A stretch of DNA of 63,134 nucleotides from an uncultured Pseudanabaenaceae cyanobacterium. Lineage in GTDB: Bacteria; Cyanobacteriota; Cyanobacteriia; Pseudanabaenales; Pseudanabaenaceae. The translations under genes were made by a program, and so were the position numbers. The notes beneath the pieces are model-generated. The model was given only the letters and a program-made list of their open reading frames with translations, did not search any database and was not told the DNA's origin. The stretch lies in NCBI GenBank assembly GCA_937927915.1, contig CALGKB010000012.1, positions 1-63,134 on the forward strand. The letters run 5' to 3'. How positions within the stretch are numbered: the stretch's first letter is position 1; each line of letters starts with the position of its first letter. Of the stretch, positions 54,984 to 63,134 are shown piece by piece.

Positions 54984-55829
54984 TTACACTTCCAGGGAGG
55001 AAACAAGGGCTTTGGGGGCGCTGTAGTGGTGGACTGCTTCTACAAATTGGTGCACACGAATGGGGTCGATCGGTTGGTGGATTTGCCCATGGCGTTTGAG
55101 GGAACTACAGACAATCACGCCATCTGCCAGGGGGAGGATTTCGCCGATGTTGTCCCAACGCGCCCCTGACCCAATAAACAAAGGGGTATCGCCACAGGCT
55201 TGGCGGGCTTCTTGTAGATCAGCCAGGGAGGGGGGCTGTCCCGTTGCCCAGCCGGAGACAATGATGGCATCTGCCAAACCCCGATGGATAGTGTCGTGGA
55301 TGGCGAGGGTGAGGTTAGGGGAGGAAAGGGGCTGGGAATGCTTAACTAAAACATCGGCAAAGACTTTGGTGTGGGTGCCTAGGGCACGGCGATAGCGCAT
55401 TAACTCGTATGCTGTCCCCTCAATAATGCCCTGGTCCGTTGCCACTACCCCCGTGAGGACATTGACACGGATGAAAGGCGCCCCTGTACAGGCAGCGATC
55501 GCCATCGCACTGTGGCTGTCGTTGCGCAGGACATTGATTCCCACAGGCTGGGGCACCATCTGCATAATTCGCTGCACAATTAGACTCATGGCACTGACCA
55601 CTGCTGGGTCGACAGTCCCCTTGGTAAAGGGGGCATCAAAAAAGTTTTCCACTAAAATGCCATCGACACCGCCAGAGGCTAGGGCTGTGGCTTCCTGTTC
55701 CGCTCGCTCAATCACTTCCTGCAGGCTGCCACCCCAGCGGGGGGAAGTGGGGAGGGGCAAAAGGTGGATAACGCCGATAATAGGTTTAGGAGAACCAAAT
55801 AGTTGCTGTAACAACACGCCGCCAGACAC
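54984..55829 (-). CDS. btpA: Photosystem I biogenesis protein BtpA
   Basis: A 281-residue protein of the BtpA/SgcQ family, a TIM-barrel fold. Hallmarks are PIIGVIHLLPLPTSPRWGG, DGILVENFFDAPF, VGINVLRNDSHSAMAIA, FIRVNVLTGVVATDQGIIEG and DADAIIVSGWATG-like ADAIIVSGWATGQPP. In cyanobacteria BtpA is a thylakoid extrinsic protein needed for stable photosystem I reaction-centre proteins. It is divergent from the LpxB-like gene and shares the strand with psbU downstream. Confidence 0.94.
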   Translation of the reverse strand: MSGGVLLQQLFGSPKPIIGVIHLLPLPTSPRWGGSLQEVIERAEQEATALASGGVDGILVENFFDAPFTKGTVDPAVVSAMSLIVQRIMQMVPQPVGINVLRNDSHSAMAIAACTGAPFIRVNVLTGVVATDQGIIEGTAYELMRYRRALGTHTKVFADVLVKHSQPLSSPNLTLAIHDTIHRGLADAIIVSGWATGQPPSLADLQEARQACGDTPLFIGSGARWDNIGEILPLADGVIVCSSLKRHGQIHQPIDPIRVHQFVEAVHHYSAPKALVSSLEV

Positions 55830-55870
55830 AGTGATTACTTGCCCTTACTTTAACGCGAACTGGAGCAGAA

Positions 55871-57019
55871 ATGATGGATTTAGTTATTTTAAGCAATGGT
55901 GTGGGGGAAGTGACAACCTGGGTTTATCCCCTGGTGCGGGCAATAGCAGAGCGTAAAGATTTGTTATGGCGGGTGTCTGTTGTGCTTACCCCCTGTAGTC
56001 ACGCCAGCGGCAGGGAGAGGGAGATTGTGCAGAGTTATCCTGCTGTGGCGCGGGTCTTGCCCCCCGATCGCTTTTGGGACTTTTTGCTGTGGGGGAAAAC
56101 TCCCGGTTGGGATTGGCAGCCCCAGGGGGTAGTGGTGTTTTTAGGGGGGGACCAGTTCTATACCCTCGTGGTGGGCAAGCGCCTGGGCTATAAAACAGTA
56201 GTCTATGCGGAGTGGCAGGCACGGTGGGTGCCCTGGATCGATTGCTTTGCCCTCCGTCACCCCAGCATAGGGGCGGGGGAGAAGGGGACGGTGATTGGGG
56301 ATTTAATGGCGGATGTAGCCCCCTGTACACCCCTGGGGGGCAATTACCTGGTCTTCCTGCCTGGTTCTAAGCCTATGAAGCTGAGGGTGGGGGTGCCCTT
56401 GGTGCTAGCCGTTGCCGATCGGTTGCGTTCTATTTACCCGGACTTGCAATTTTACATAGCCCTTGCCCCGACTCTGACGCCGCCAGAGTTAGCTCGCTAT
56501 GGGGGCAACCTAGCAGGTGATACTTTACTTTCTCCCCAGGGAACGGCGGTGAAAATTTATGGGCAATTTCCCGCCACTGCCCTGTTTTTAGGGGCAAAAC
56601 TCTGTGTCACCACTGTAGGGGCAAATACGGCGCAGTTAGCGGCTTTAGGGGTGCCTATGCTGGTCTTGGTGCCCACCAACCAATGGGATGTGATGCGCGC
56701 CTGGGATGGTTTGGCAGGTCTTGCCAGTCATTTACCTGGGCTTGGCAAATTTATTAGCAGTGGCATCAACCGTCTGGTGGTGAGACAAATTAAACAGGGG
56801 GGCAAATTCCTCAGCTGGGGCAATATTTATGCCCAAAAACCGATCGTGCCCGAATACATTGACTACCTCACCCCTGACCTGGTCACCCAGTATATTTGCC
56901 AATTGTTAGATGACCCTGCCCGACTGGAGCAAATGCGCCAAGAGTTACAGGCAATTTTCCCCAGGCAGCGATCGGGGGTCAAGTTGCTGGAATTGATCGA
57001 GTCTGTAGCAGAAAAATGA
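55871..57019 (+). CDS. Lipid-A-disaccharide synthase-related protein
   Basis: A 382-residue GT-B type protein of the cyanobacterial LpxB-related group (TIGR03492-like from memory). It starts MMDLVILSNGVGEVTTWVYPL, contains VVVFLGGDQFYTLVVGKRLGY, NYLVFLPGSKPMKL and CVTTVGANTAQLAALGVPMLVLVPTNQWDVM, the sugar-nucleotide side. Cyanobacteria have a true LpxB elsewhere, so this paralogue probably acts on another lipid or glycan. Its end faces the PLD-like gene, five bases apart. Confidence 0.85.
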   Translation: MMDLVILSNGVGEVTTWVYPLVRAIAERKDLLWRVSVVLTPCSHASGREREIVQSYPAVARVLPPDRFWDFLLWGKTPGWDWQPQGVVVFLGGDQFYTLVVGKRLGYKTVVYAEWQARWVPWIDCFALRHPSIGAGEKGTVIGDLMADVAPCTPLGGNYLVFLPGSKPMKLRVGVPLVLAVADRLRSIYPDLQFYIALAPTLTPPELARYGGNLAGDTLLSPQGTAVKIYGQFPATALFLGAKLCVTTVGANTAQLAALGVPMLVLVPTNQWDVMRAWDGLAGLASHLPGLGKFISSGINRLVVRQIKQGGKFLSWGNIYAQKPIVPEYIDYLTPDLVTQYICQLLDDPARLEQMRQELQAIFPRQRSGVKLLELIESVAEK

Positions 57020-57024
57020 TCGCC

Positions 57025-58539
57025 TTATTCCTGTTCTAAATTGTTATCCTCAGGGGCGGTCTTTCTCCTGCGCGCTACTCTTTTTTTACTGCCATTGGGG
57101 GGACAGACTTGGGGAGCAGTTTCGACAATTTTGCGGGAGGGTCCCAGGCGGGCGTTTTCAAATAACCGATCGAATTCCCGGCGGTAATGGGCAGCGACAG
57201 TGGGATGTTTAACTACTACTAAAGTTTCGTCGTTGAGGTGATTAGCAGAGGCAGACCAGTTATGGGAACCCGTAATCACTAACTCATCATCCACAAGCCC
57301 GTATTTGTGGTGCAGTTTATCCCCCTTGACCAGGGCAGGAATGCCCACTTTACCGGGGATTGGTTTACTCCAAGGGCGACGATTGCCCACCCTACAATCC
57401 TGGGTAGACACATAACCCCACAGATCTAAAGTAGTAGCATATTCCCGATAGGCAAAACTAGGGTCAACGAGAACAGCAATCTCCACTCCCTGCTTTTGTT
57501 TTTCTTCTAATAGATTGCCAATGCGTGGTTCGGCAAACACAAATAGTGCCATATTGATCGATTTCCGCGCTTTATACAAATTAGCAGCAATCACCCCATT
57601 GGTGGTAGCTTCCCATGGCACCTGGGATTTACTGTCGGGGGAGAATTTTACCCACACTTCTGCATCTCCCACCTGCACTTTGCGCGCAGGACGATGGGGT
57701 TTTTGAACACCAAATTTACTATCTGGTTTGCCTCCTGGTCCATCTCCCCACATGAGGTTAAATTCCTCTAAAAACAGGTTAGCTACTTCCCTGCTGTCAA
57801 TGATCATCATGTTGTTGGCGTTGCCCCTGGTTTCGGTGTTGTCGTAGTCGCCGTAGGCATCACTCCAGGTGAAATTGGTGGAAGTCAATAACACTTTTTG
57901 TCCATCTACTACCACGAATTTGTGGTGCATTAAACCCGACCCCTTGGAGCCATCTGCTGTATCGTCTAGCATGGGGACAGCGGCCTGTTTCATGAGATAA
58001 ATCGCATCATTTCTGCGGGCTTCTTCCGTGGTCAAGACACCGTCTTTGTTGTCATCGGCAAAGATTTTATATTCCTCATAGCGGGGACGGCGGTGGGAGT
58101 CCAAACGACTTGCCTCTGCTTCTGTAAATTCTGACCACCCCTTGCTGTAGGTGTTTTCGATGATTACCCGCACTTTTACCCCCGATCGGTGTTTGTCAAT
58201 TACTGCCTTGGCGACACGGGGTAGGCGAAATTCTTGCACCGCCACATCCACACTCTGTTTAGCACTGTTGATGAAATCTAAAATCAGACCCTCGTGGTCG
58301 TCGCCATAACGATCGATGCCCCTGAGGTCAACAAAACTGTTGGCCTGTTGTTGGTTCATGTAGACCTGAATTTGGGGATGCTGGGGTAGGGGTTCTAGGA
58401 GGGGTTGCAGCTGGCTGCGTTTCCTAGGGGGGCGTAGAAACAGGTAGGCAACTCCCCCCAAAAGGAGGAGCACAATTATCCCTAGCAGTCCGACCTGGTA
58501 GACCCGTTGAGTGATTTGGGTAGTTTTGCCTTGGCGCAT
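57025..58539 (-). CDS. Membrane-anchored phospholipase D-like protein with EF-hand-type loop
   Basis: A 504-residue protein with an N-terminal anchor (about 13-36) and two HKD motifs: His205-x-Lys207-x4-Asp212 (HHKFVVVD) and His408-x-Lys410-x4-Asp415 (HHKYGLVD), each followed by the SxNW/N-type stretch (TSTNFTWSD, TGSHNWSAS). Between the start of the first repeat and its HKD lies an insertion with DDNKDGVLTTEE at 162-173, which fits the 12-residue calcium-binding EF-hand loop at all ligand positions. The domain should face the periplasm. Substrate (phospholipid or nucleic acid) unknown. Basic C-terminal tail. Confidence 0.9.
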   Translation of the reverse strand: MRQGKTTQITQRVYQVGLLGIIVLLLLGGVAYLFLRPPRKRSQLQPLLEPLPQHPQIQVYMNQQQANSFVDLRGIDRYGDDHEGLILDFINSAKQSVDVAVQEFRLPRVAKAVIDKHRSGVKVRVIIENTYSKGWSEFTEAEASRLDSHRRPRYEEYKIFADDNKDGVLTTEEARRNDAIYLMKQAAVPMLDDTADGSKGSGLMHHKFVVVDGQKVLLTSTNFTWSDAYGDYDNTETRGNANNMMIIDSREVANLFLEEFNLMWGDGPGGKPDSKFGVQKPHRPARKVQVGDAEVWVKFSPDSKSQVPWEATTNGVIAANLYKARKSINMALFVFAEPRIGNLLEEKQKQGVEIAVLVDPSFAYREYATTLDLWGYVSTQDCRVGNRRPWSKPIPGKVGIPALVKGDKLHHKYGLVDDELVITGSHNWSASANHLNDETLVVVKHPTVAAHYRREFDRLFENARLGPSRKIVETAPQVCPPNGSKKRVARRRKTAPEDNNLEQE

Positions 58540-58667
58540 AGACTTGCTATTGGCTTAGTTTTTTTAAAGATAGGACAAGATAGCTGCCTCTACTGTGGAA
58601 GAGTTCCTAAACAATTGCTCTCCCATCTGGGGAGGACAGCCGACCACCCTCCTCTCCCCCCATGTTG

Positions 58668-58673
58668 TATAAT
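58668..58673 (+). promoter_or_regulatory. Likely -10 element of the rimP-nusA-ylxR operon
   Basis: A perfect TATAAT lies 47 bases before the rimP start and just ahead of the attenuator-like hairpin. No good -35 (TTGACA-like) is seen at the matching distance, where the sequence is C-rich. Confidence 0.5.
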
Positions 58674-58682
58674 CAAAGACAG

Positions 58683-58712
58683 AAGTGGGCTTGACCCGCT
58701 TTCTTTGTTTTT
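58683..58712 (+). terminator. Attenuator-like hairpin in the rimP-nusA leader
   Basis: AAGTGGG (58683-58689) pairs with CCCGCTT (58695-58701) around CTTGA, followed by TCTTTGTTTTT up to 58712. This is a full intrinsic-terminator layout located after the -10 element and eight bases before the rimP ATG, so it would control read-through into an operon that encodes NusA, itself a termination factor. Confidence 0.6.
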
Positions 58713-58719
58713 AGGTACC

Positions 58720-59172
58720 ATGACGCACCCCCTGATCGAACCCATTCAAGATCTTGCCCGCCGCCTTGCCCCTGCCCTGGGTTTGGAGGTAGTGGCGGTA
58801 TATGTGCATACCCACTGTCATCCCGCTGTTGTCCGTGTTGATATTGCTAAACCGACGGAGGACGTGGGCGTTGATGACTGCGAGCGTATGAGTCTTGCCC
58901 TGGAAGCTGAACTCGATCGTTTAGACCTAATTCCTTTCTCCTACAACCTAGAGGTGTCCAGTCCAGAGATAGACCAATTTCTCACTACTGACCGCCACTT
59001 TAGCGCCTTTCGCGGCTTTACCATCGCTGTCTATGCCCACACCCCCTACGGCGGCAAGCGGGAATGGGTCGGACAACTGATTGAACGCACAGCGGAGGTG
59101 ATCAGACTGAATCAACGGGGGAAAGTAATTGCCATTCCCCGATCGGTGGTGGAGCGGGTCGAGTTACACTAA
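58720..59172 (+). CDS. rimP: Ribosome maturation factor RimP
   Basis: A 150-residue factor for 30S subunit maturation. Family features are IQDLARRLAPALGLEVVAVYVH, the central VGVDDCERMSLALEAELDRLD, YNLEVSSPEIDQFL with the conserved S-P/G-D type core, and HFSAFRGFTIAVY. The frame runs back to 58507, but the ATG at 58720 fits the family and follows the attenuator-like hairpin. First gene of rimP-nusA-ylxR. Confidence 0.93.
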   Translation: MTHPLIEPIQDLARRLAPALGLEVVAVYVHTHCHPAVVRVDIAKPTEDVGVDDCERMSLALEAELDRLDLIPFSYNLEVSSPEIDQFLTTDRHFSAFRGFTIAVYAHTPYGGKREWVGQLIERTAEVIRLNQRGKVIAIPRSVVERVELH

Positions 59173-59200
59173 AAATCTTTGCCAGCAGCGAGGAGATGCT

Positions 59201-60328
59201 ATGTCCATCGTCAATTTACCCAATTTACGCCGTTTAGTGGAGGAAATTAGTAAAGAACGCAACTTACCAACCACCTCTGTCCACACTGCTCTGCGGGAAG
59301 CCCTGATGAAGGGTTACGAGAAATTTCGCAAGACCTACCGTACCGAGGGCACCCACTTTGAGGATGGCTATTTTGATAACTTTGAAGTAGAACTGGATTT
59401 GGAACAGGAAGGGTTCCGGGTGCTGGCAACAAAAACGATCGTGGAGGAGGTGACCAATCCCGATCGGGAAATTGCCTTAGCAGAAGTGCGGGAGGTAGCG
59501 CCTGAGGCACAGCCAGGGGGCACGGTAGTTGTAGATGTCACCCCTGACCAGCAGGATTTCGGACGCATGGCAGCCATGCAGACTAAACAGGTCTTGGCGC
59601 AAAAACTGCGGGACCAACAGCGCAAGCTCATCCAAGAGGAATTCCAGGACATGGAGGGGGAAGTGTTGCAGGGGAGGGTATTGCGCTTTGAGAATAACTC
59701 CGTCATCCTGGCGGTCACCAGCAGCGTTGGGCAGCCAGAAGTGGAGGCGGAACTGCCCAAAAGTGAGCAACTGCCTAACGAGCGCCCCTACCGTCCCAAC
59801 TCCAGCCTCAAGGTCTACCTCAAGAAGGTCTATGACACTCCCCGCCGCGGACCCCAGCTCTTAGTCTCTAGGGCGGATGCGGGTTTGGTGGTGCGCCTGT
59901 TTGAAAATGAAGTCCCCGAAATTGAGGATGAAATCGTGCGCATTGTTGCCGTCGCTAGGGAGGCTAACCCCCCCACCCCTAATGTGGGACCCCGTACCAA
60001 GATTGCCGTCGATACCCTGGAGCGGGATGTTGACCCCGTCGGTGCCTGTATTGGGGCTAGGGGCGTGCGCATTCAAGCTGTCGTCAATGAGCTGAAAGGG
60101 GAAAAGATCGATGTGATCCGTTGGTCCCCTGACCCTGCCACCTATATTGCCAATGCCCTCAGCCCCGCTAAAGTCAAGGAGGTGCAAATCATCAACGCCA
60201 GTGAACGGCAAGCCCTGGTAATTGTTGCGGAAGACCAGTTGAGCCTAGCTATCGGCAAAGAGGGGCAAAATGTGCGCCTAGCGGCACGGCTGACGGGTTG
60301 GAAGATCGACATCAAACGCAATGAGTGA
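59201..60328 (+). CDS. nusA: Transcription termination/antitermination factor NusA
   Basis: A 375-residue protein that binds RNA polymerase and nascent RNA. The N-terminal domain ([20 protein letters not shown]), the S1 domain (about 130-200, [16 protein letters not shown]) and two KH domains ([40 protein letters not shown]) are all visible. The C-terminal acidic repeats of enterobacterial NusA are absent, as usual in cyanobacteria. GGAGATGCT precedes the ATG. The ylxR start overlaps the stop. Confidence 0.95.
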   Translation: MSIVNLPNLRRLVEEISKERNLPTTSVHTALREALMKGYEKFRKTYRTEGTHFEDGYFDNFEVELDLEQEGFRVLATKTIVEEVTNPDREIALAEVREVAPEAQPGGTVVVDVTPDQQDFGRMAAMQTKQVLAQKLRDQQRKLIQEEFQDMEGEVLQGRVLRFENNSVILAVTSSVGQPEVEAELPKSEQLPNERPYRPNSSLKVYLKKVYDTPRRGPQLLVSRADAGLVVRLFENEVPEIEDEIVRIVAVAREANPPTPNVGPRTKIAVDTLERDVDPVGACIGARGVRIQAVVNELKGEKIDVIRWSPDPATYIANALSPAKVKEVQIINASERQALVIVAEDQLSLAIGKEGQNVRLAARLTGWKIDIKRNE

Positions 60329-60627
60329 TGGCTCCCCCCCTGTTTCGGCGCTGTATTATCTGCCGTAAGCTAGCCCACCGCCAGGAGTTCTGGCGCATCG
60401 TGCGGGAGGGCAAAACTGTCAAACTAGACCAGGGCATGGGACGATCGGTCTATATCTGCCGCCAGGGGACTTGTCTACAGGAGGCGTTAAAGAAAAATCG
60501 GCTCAGCAAAGCCCTGCGTGCCCCTCTGCCCCCTGATATTCTGGTAGAGTTACGAGCTAGGGCGAGGCAGGGAGATTCTTCACCATCAGCAGACAGTTCC
60601 TGCCATCGGGAGTGCGGTCATAGCTAA
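60328..60627 (+). CDS. ylxR: YlxR family RNA-binding protein
   Basis: About 99 residues. The family marker is [21 protein letters not shown] with conserved basic residues, then [12 protein letters not shown] and [12 protein letters not shown]. YlxR (also called RnpM) has been linked to RNase P regulation in some bacteria. The A of the nusA TGA is shared with the ATG (a GTG three bases earlier is possible). The usual next gene, infB, is missing. The last 71 bases, encoding a Ser-rich tail, overlap the anti-sigma gene on the other strand. Confidence 0.88.
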   Translation: MAPPLFRRCIICRKLAHRQEFWRIVREGKTVKLDQGMGRSVYICRQGTCLQEALKKNRLSKALRAPLPPDILVELRARARQGDSSPSADSSCHRECGHS

Positions 60628-60994
60628 GGCGGTCAGCGATCGATTCCATGATTAGCAGCCCCCTGCCCCCTGTGGGGATGTCCTCCACGTCGAAAATTTC
60701 CTGGTGCCGTTGTTCTAGTTTTTCCTTCTTGCCAAACAAATCAAAGGGCTGACCATAGTCCCACACTCGCAGTTCCACGTGGTCATCAAACAGGCGGCAC
60801 TCTATCTCTACGGGAGTCTCCTCCGGCAAGTGCTCGTGGGCGTGGTAGATGACATTGCTGAAGGCTTCCGTCAGCACTAGCTCCACCTGCTGATGGATAG
60901 ATTTGGGCAACTCCTTGACCTGGTGAAACCACTTGCGGACCTGGGCAAGTTCGTAAATGCTGCTACTGACAGTGAGGCGATAACAGTTAGTCAT
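60557..60994 (-). CDS. RsbW-like anti-sigma regulatory factor (HATPase)
   Basis: A 145-residue single-domain serine kinase of the GHKL fold. ATP-binding parts are the N box VLTEAFSNVIYHAHEH, a G1-type VWDYGQPFD and the G2-type GGRGLLIMESIAD. Such proteins bind sigma factors or phosphorylate STAS-domain anti-anti-sigma factors. No partner STAS gene is in the window. Its 3' end overlaps ylxR by 71 bases; YvcK starts upstream on the same strand but ends 24 bases before it. Confidence 0.85.
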   Translation of the reverse strand: MTNCYRLTVSSSIYELAQVRKWFHQVKELPKSIHQQVELVLTEAFSNVIYHAHEHLPEETPVEIECRLFDDHVELRVWDYGQPFDLFGKKEKLEQRHQEIFDVEDIPTGGRGLLIMESIADRLSYDRTPDGRNCLLMVKNLPASP

Positions 60995-61017
60995 AAATGC
61001 GTCAAGCCATCCTTACC

Positions 61018-62349
61018 CTAGGAGTTATGGTGGAACCAGCCCATAATCACATTAGCCAGTTTATCGGAATCGTGGCGCACTTTGCCATCTTGTTCCCACA
61101 TCACTTCCGCTACTAAGACGGGACAAGTAAGATGTTCCCGATCGAGGTAGACAAACTCTGCTCCACTGCGGCGATAGCTCTCCAGGGTCGAGGGAGAGGG
61201 GGGGGATTTTTGGGCAATGACCAGGTCGATGATCCCCTGTCCCACCACCTTCTCGATCGTGCGTACATGGTCTGCCACCGTAAAGCCGTCTGTTTCTCCT
61301 GGTTGGGTCATGATGTTGCAGACGTAGATACGGGGGACATGGCAACTGGCTATAGCTTCGGCAATCTCTGGCACCAAGAGATTGGGAATCACGCTTGTAT
61401 AAAGGCTACCAGGTCCCAAGATAATTAGATCAGCTTCAAATATATCCGCCACCGTTTGGGGCACAGCACGGGGACGATCGGGTTTACAGCCAATGCGCAG
61501 AATCTTCCCCCTTGCTGCGGTAATTTGGGATTCCCCCTCCACATAGCGTCCATCTTCCAGGTGGGCATAGAGCACCATATCATCCATAGTGGCGGGGAGA
61601 ACACGCCCCCTGACGGAGAGCACCTCGGAACTCGCCCTGATTGCCCGCTCCAAATCCCCCGTGATGTGGGTCATGGCGGTCAAAAACAGATTGCCAAAAC
61701 TATGCCCCGCCAAGCCTTCCCCTGTACTGAAGCGGTATTGGAATAACTCCGTCAGCAACTTCTCCTCATCCGCTAAGGCGGTCAGACAGTTGCGAATATC
61801 CCCTGGGGGCAACATCCCCTGTTCCCGCCGCAGCCGCCCCGATGACCCCCCATCATCTGCCACCGTCACAATTGCCGTAATATTGGCGCTGTATTTTTTC
61901 AAGCCCCGCAGCAACGTAGAGAGTCCTGTGCCCCCCCCGATCGCCACCAGCTTCGGTCCCCGATTGAGGGTGTAATGGGCAATCACTTTTTCCACGATCG
62001 CTTCCCGGGGATTGCGACCGGGCATGAGGGCTTGCAGTAGTCCCATAAACACCCGCCGTTGCCCCAACCACAGCAGGACGAGACCAACCAGGATGGCAAG
62101 GGGACCGCTTACCTGGCGGGGCAGAATTTGCACCAATAGGTCGATCAGCCTGTTAGCAAAATCCAGGAGGACGCGCACGGGAGTTAACCGCGCTGAGATC
62201 GCTAAACCCAAAACAATCAGCAATACCCCCACCAGGCTGACCAGGAACCAACGTTTGACCAGGATGCCAGGGCGCAGCCACTTGAAAAAGCGGGCTACCC
62301 GTCGTTTCACCCCCGTTGACTGCCGCGTAGTTTGTCTCCCCAAAGTCAT
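61018..62349 (-). CDS. yvcK: YvcK family protein (gluconeogenesis factor), membrane-anchored
   Basis: A 443-residue protein with two or three N-terminal membrane helices (about 35-55 and 75-105) followed by the YvcK domain: LVAIGGGTGLSTLLRGLKKY, VTVADDGGSSGRLRRE, LPPGDIRNCLTALAD, GHSFGNLFLTAM, LGPGSLYTSVIPNLLVP and MTQPGETDGFTVADHV. The fold resembles CofD/UPF0052 and binds nucleotide sugars. YvcK shapes carbon use and cell wall synthesis in Gram-positives; in cyanobacteria the role is little known. The ATG at 62349 is preferred over a TTG two codons upstream. Confidence 0.9.
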   Translation of the reverse strand: MTLGRQTTRQSTGVKRRVARFFKWLRPGILVKRWFLVSLVGVLLIVLGLAISARLTPVRVLLDFANRLIDLLVQILPRQVSGPLAILVGLVLLWLGQRRVFMGLLQALMPGRNPREAIVEKVIAHYTLNRGPKLVAIGGGTGLSTLLRGLKKYSANITAIVTVADDGGSSGRLRREQGMLPPGDIRNCLTALADEEKLLTELFQYRFSTGEGLAGHSFGNLFLTAMTHITGDLERAIRASSEVLSVRGRVLPATMDDMVLYAHLEDGRYVEGESQITAARGKILRIGCKPDRPRAVPQTVADIFEADLIILGPGSLYTSVIPNLLVPEIAEAIASCHVPRIYVCNIMTQPGETDGFTVADHVRTIEKVVGQGIIDLVIAQKSPPSPSTLESYRRSGAEFVYLDREHLTCPVLVAEVMWEQDGKVRHDSDKLANVIMGWFHHNS

Positions 62350-62423
62350 AACCAAAACGATCGGTGATCATACTACTACAGTCTGACTCTGATAGAATCA
62401 AGGCAGGCTCATAAACTCCGCCC

Positions 62424-62861
62424 ATGCCCCTAACAACTCTCAAGTTATTGATCTTCCCGATCGGGAATTTGTGGCTTTCCCTTAACCTACAATCTGTCAA
62501 GAAAGTGATTCCCCGTCCTGAGATTGTCAAAGGTAGACAGGAGTATTTGGGTCTGTGCGTCTTTGATAACCAGGAAGTAACTGTGATTGACCTCTACCAG
62601 AAGGTCTTGGGACAAGGCACACCCCAGGGGAAGTCCTATTTAATTGTGCTGGAATCTCCCAAGGGCTGGTATGGTCTCACCATCGGCAGTCTGCCCCTGA
62701 TGCGGGATGTCTCTGCTAACCAACTCCACCCTGTCCCCCCCGAATACCGTGAGCGAGATACCCTCAACATCGCTAGCCACATGGTACAGCTATCCCTGCA
62801 GCCCGATAAGCCAGTCCCTGTCTTCCTCCTGGACGAAACCCGCCTCTTGGAGTTGATTTAA
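62424..62861 (+). CDS. CheW-like chemotaxis/phototaxis coupling protein
   Basis: A 145-residue CheW-type SH3-like protein that couples receptors to a CheA kinase. Visible are KLLIFPIGNLWLSLNLQSVKKVI, GLCVFDNQEVTVIDL, SYLIVLESPKGWYGLTIG and the C-terminal VFLLDETRLLEL. In cyanobacteria such proteins serve type IV pilus motility and phototaxis operons (Pil/Tax). Here it stands alone, with no other che gene in the window. It is divergent from yvcK. Confidence 0.82.
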   Translation: MPLTTLKLLIFPIGNLWLSLNLQSVKKVIPRPEIVKGRQEYLGLCVFDNQEVTVIDLYQKVLGQGTPQGKSYLIVLESPKGWYGLTIGSLPLMRDVSANQLHPVPPEYRERDTLNIASHMVQLSLQPDKPVPVFLLDETRLLELI

Positions 62862-62906
62862 CCTCTGTCTTAATAAAGATTTAAGGATTCCCACCCCATA
62901 CCTGTC

Positions 62907-62934
62907 TTGACAAATCTTTACATTTTGATACAGT
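62907..62934 (+). promoter_or_regulatory. psbA promoter
   Basis: TTGACA (62907-62912) and TACAGT (62929-62934) are spaced by 16 bases. The -35 is perfect and the -10 keeps the key TA and T. The transcript would start near 62942 with a leader of about 50 bases. Such strong, light-driven promoters are typical of psbA. Confidence 0.65.
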
Positions 62935-62940
62935 GAAGGA

Positions 62941-62957
62941 GCAAAAAATTTTTTTGC
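62941..62957 (+). promoter_or_regulatory. A/T palindrome at the psbA transcript start
   Basis: GC, six A, seven T, GC forms a near-perfect palindrome placed where the psbA leader should begin. It could be a protein-binding site or an RNA hairpin affecting messenger stability; psbA leaders are known for AU-rich control elements. Confidence 0.35.
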
Positions 62958-62993
62958 AAAATACATTTAGTCATTAGCAATTAAGGTAAAGAC

Positions 62994-63134
62994 ATGACCA
63001 CTGCAGTAAGAAGTCAAGAGCGTCTCTCCTTGTGGGAGCAGTTCTGCCAGTGGATCACCTCCACCGAAAACCGTCTCTACATTGGCTGGTTCGGCGTGTT
63101 GATGATCCCCTGCTTGCTGGCTGCTACCATCTGC
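62994..63134 (+). CDS. psbA: Photosystem II D1 protein, N-terminus only
   Basis: The first 47 residues of D1, the reaction-centre subunit that carries the Mn cluster ligands and the QB site, before the window ends. [18 protein letters not shown] and [19 protein letters not shown] are exactly the D1 start and first membrane helix. The QB site and the C-terminal processing site lie outside the window, so the D1 form cannot be judged. No ribosome binding site stronger than AAGG at about 62983 is present. Confidence 0.97.
   Translation, partial: MTTAVRSQERLSLWEQFCQWITSTENRLYIGWFGVLMIPCLLAATIC

Noticed and set aside
55986-56330. 114-residue proline-rich minus-strand ORF
   Set aside because: Shadow of the LpxB-related gene produced by G-rich codons on the other strand.

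Overview
This window is chromosomal DNA from a cyanobacterium. The evidence is the start of psbA (D1) at the right edge, psbU, the photosystem I biogenesis factor btpA, a CpcS-type phycobiliprotein lyase, plant-type ferredoxin, a PetP-like protein, Ycf36 and Ycf19/YggT proteins, a SigG-type ECF sigma factor with its anti-sigma factor, and very many CGATCG cores (HIP1-like), the cyanobacterial signature repeat. The species cannot be fixed from the sequence alone. No rRNA, tRNA or CRISPR array was seen.

Layout. 1-9 kb: group 2 sigma factor, prolyl oligopeptidase, TPP riboswitch with thiC, a coiled-coil protein, PetP-like protein, an exported Cys-rich protein, and typA-queE. 9-18.5 kb: a gap with a possible small RNA, cobL (CbiE-CbiT fusion), an M16 peptidase, an RNase II-type exonuclease, a DNA methyltransferase remnant ending at a decayed IS4-family element, and topA. 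18.6-24.4 kb: a long minus-strand run of a DUF3386 protein, a GHL10-type hydrolase, sufD-sufC, a beta-lactamase-fold protein and TrmJ. 24.4-33.6 kb: rfbB, a NrdG-like radical SAM protein, a 50-residue gene, ycf36, a DivIVA-like protein with coaD, then a compact plus-strand run (YggT, trpC, proB, an aminotransferase and two small genes).

33.6-42.2 kb is the most disturbed part. It holds a gap with no recognisable gene, a large decayed TIGR03032/glycosyltransferase/TPR gene, anti-sigma and sigG, petF, two small uncharacterised genes, atpC (epsilon) away from atpB, trpB, and a decayed PhnD-like solute-binding gene. 42.2-48.5 kb carries a Ras-like small GTPase coupled to a hybrid histidine kinase, cpcS, and a DsbD-redoxin pair. 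48.8-58.5 kb: GT2 and GH57 enzymes with coaE, pyrE/nadB/psbU, btpA, an LpxB-like protein, and a membrane phospholipase D-like protein with an EF-hand-type loop. 58.6-63.1 kb: rimP-nusA-ylxR behind an attenuator-like hairpin, an RsbW-like anti-sigma factor, YvcK, CheW and psbA.

Most genes are ordinary core functions: vitamin, NAD, CoA and amino-acid synthesis, photosystem assembly, Fe-S assembly and translation control. The parts most worth following up are the GTPase-kinase pair beside a dead solute-binding gene, the fossil glycosyltransferase, the 9.2 kb transcript candidate, small proteins missed by length cut-offs, the PLD with an inserted EF-hand loop, and several core genes separated from their usual partners (sufCD without sufB, atpC without atpB, nusA-ylxR without infB).
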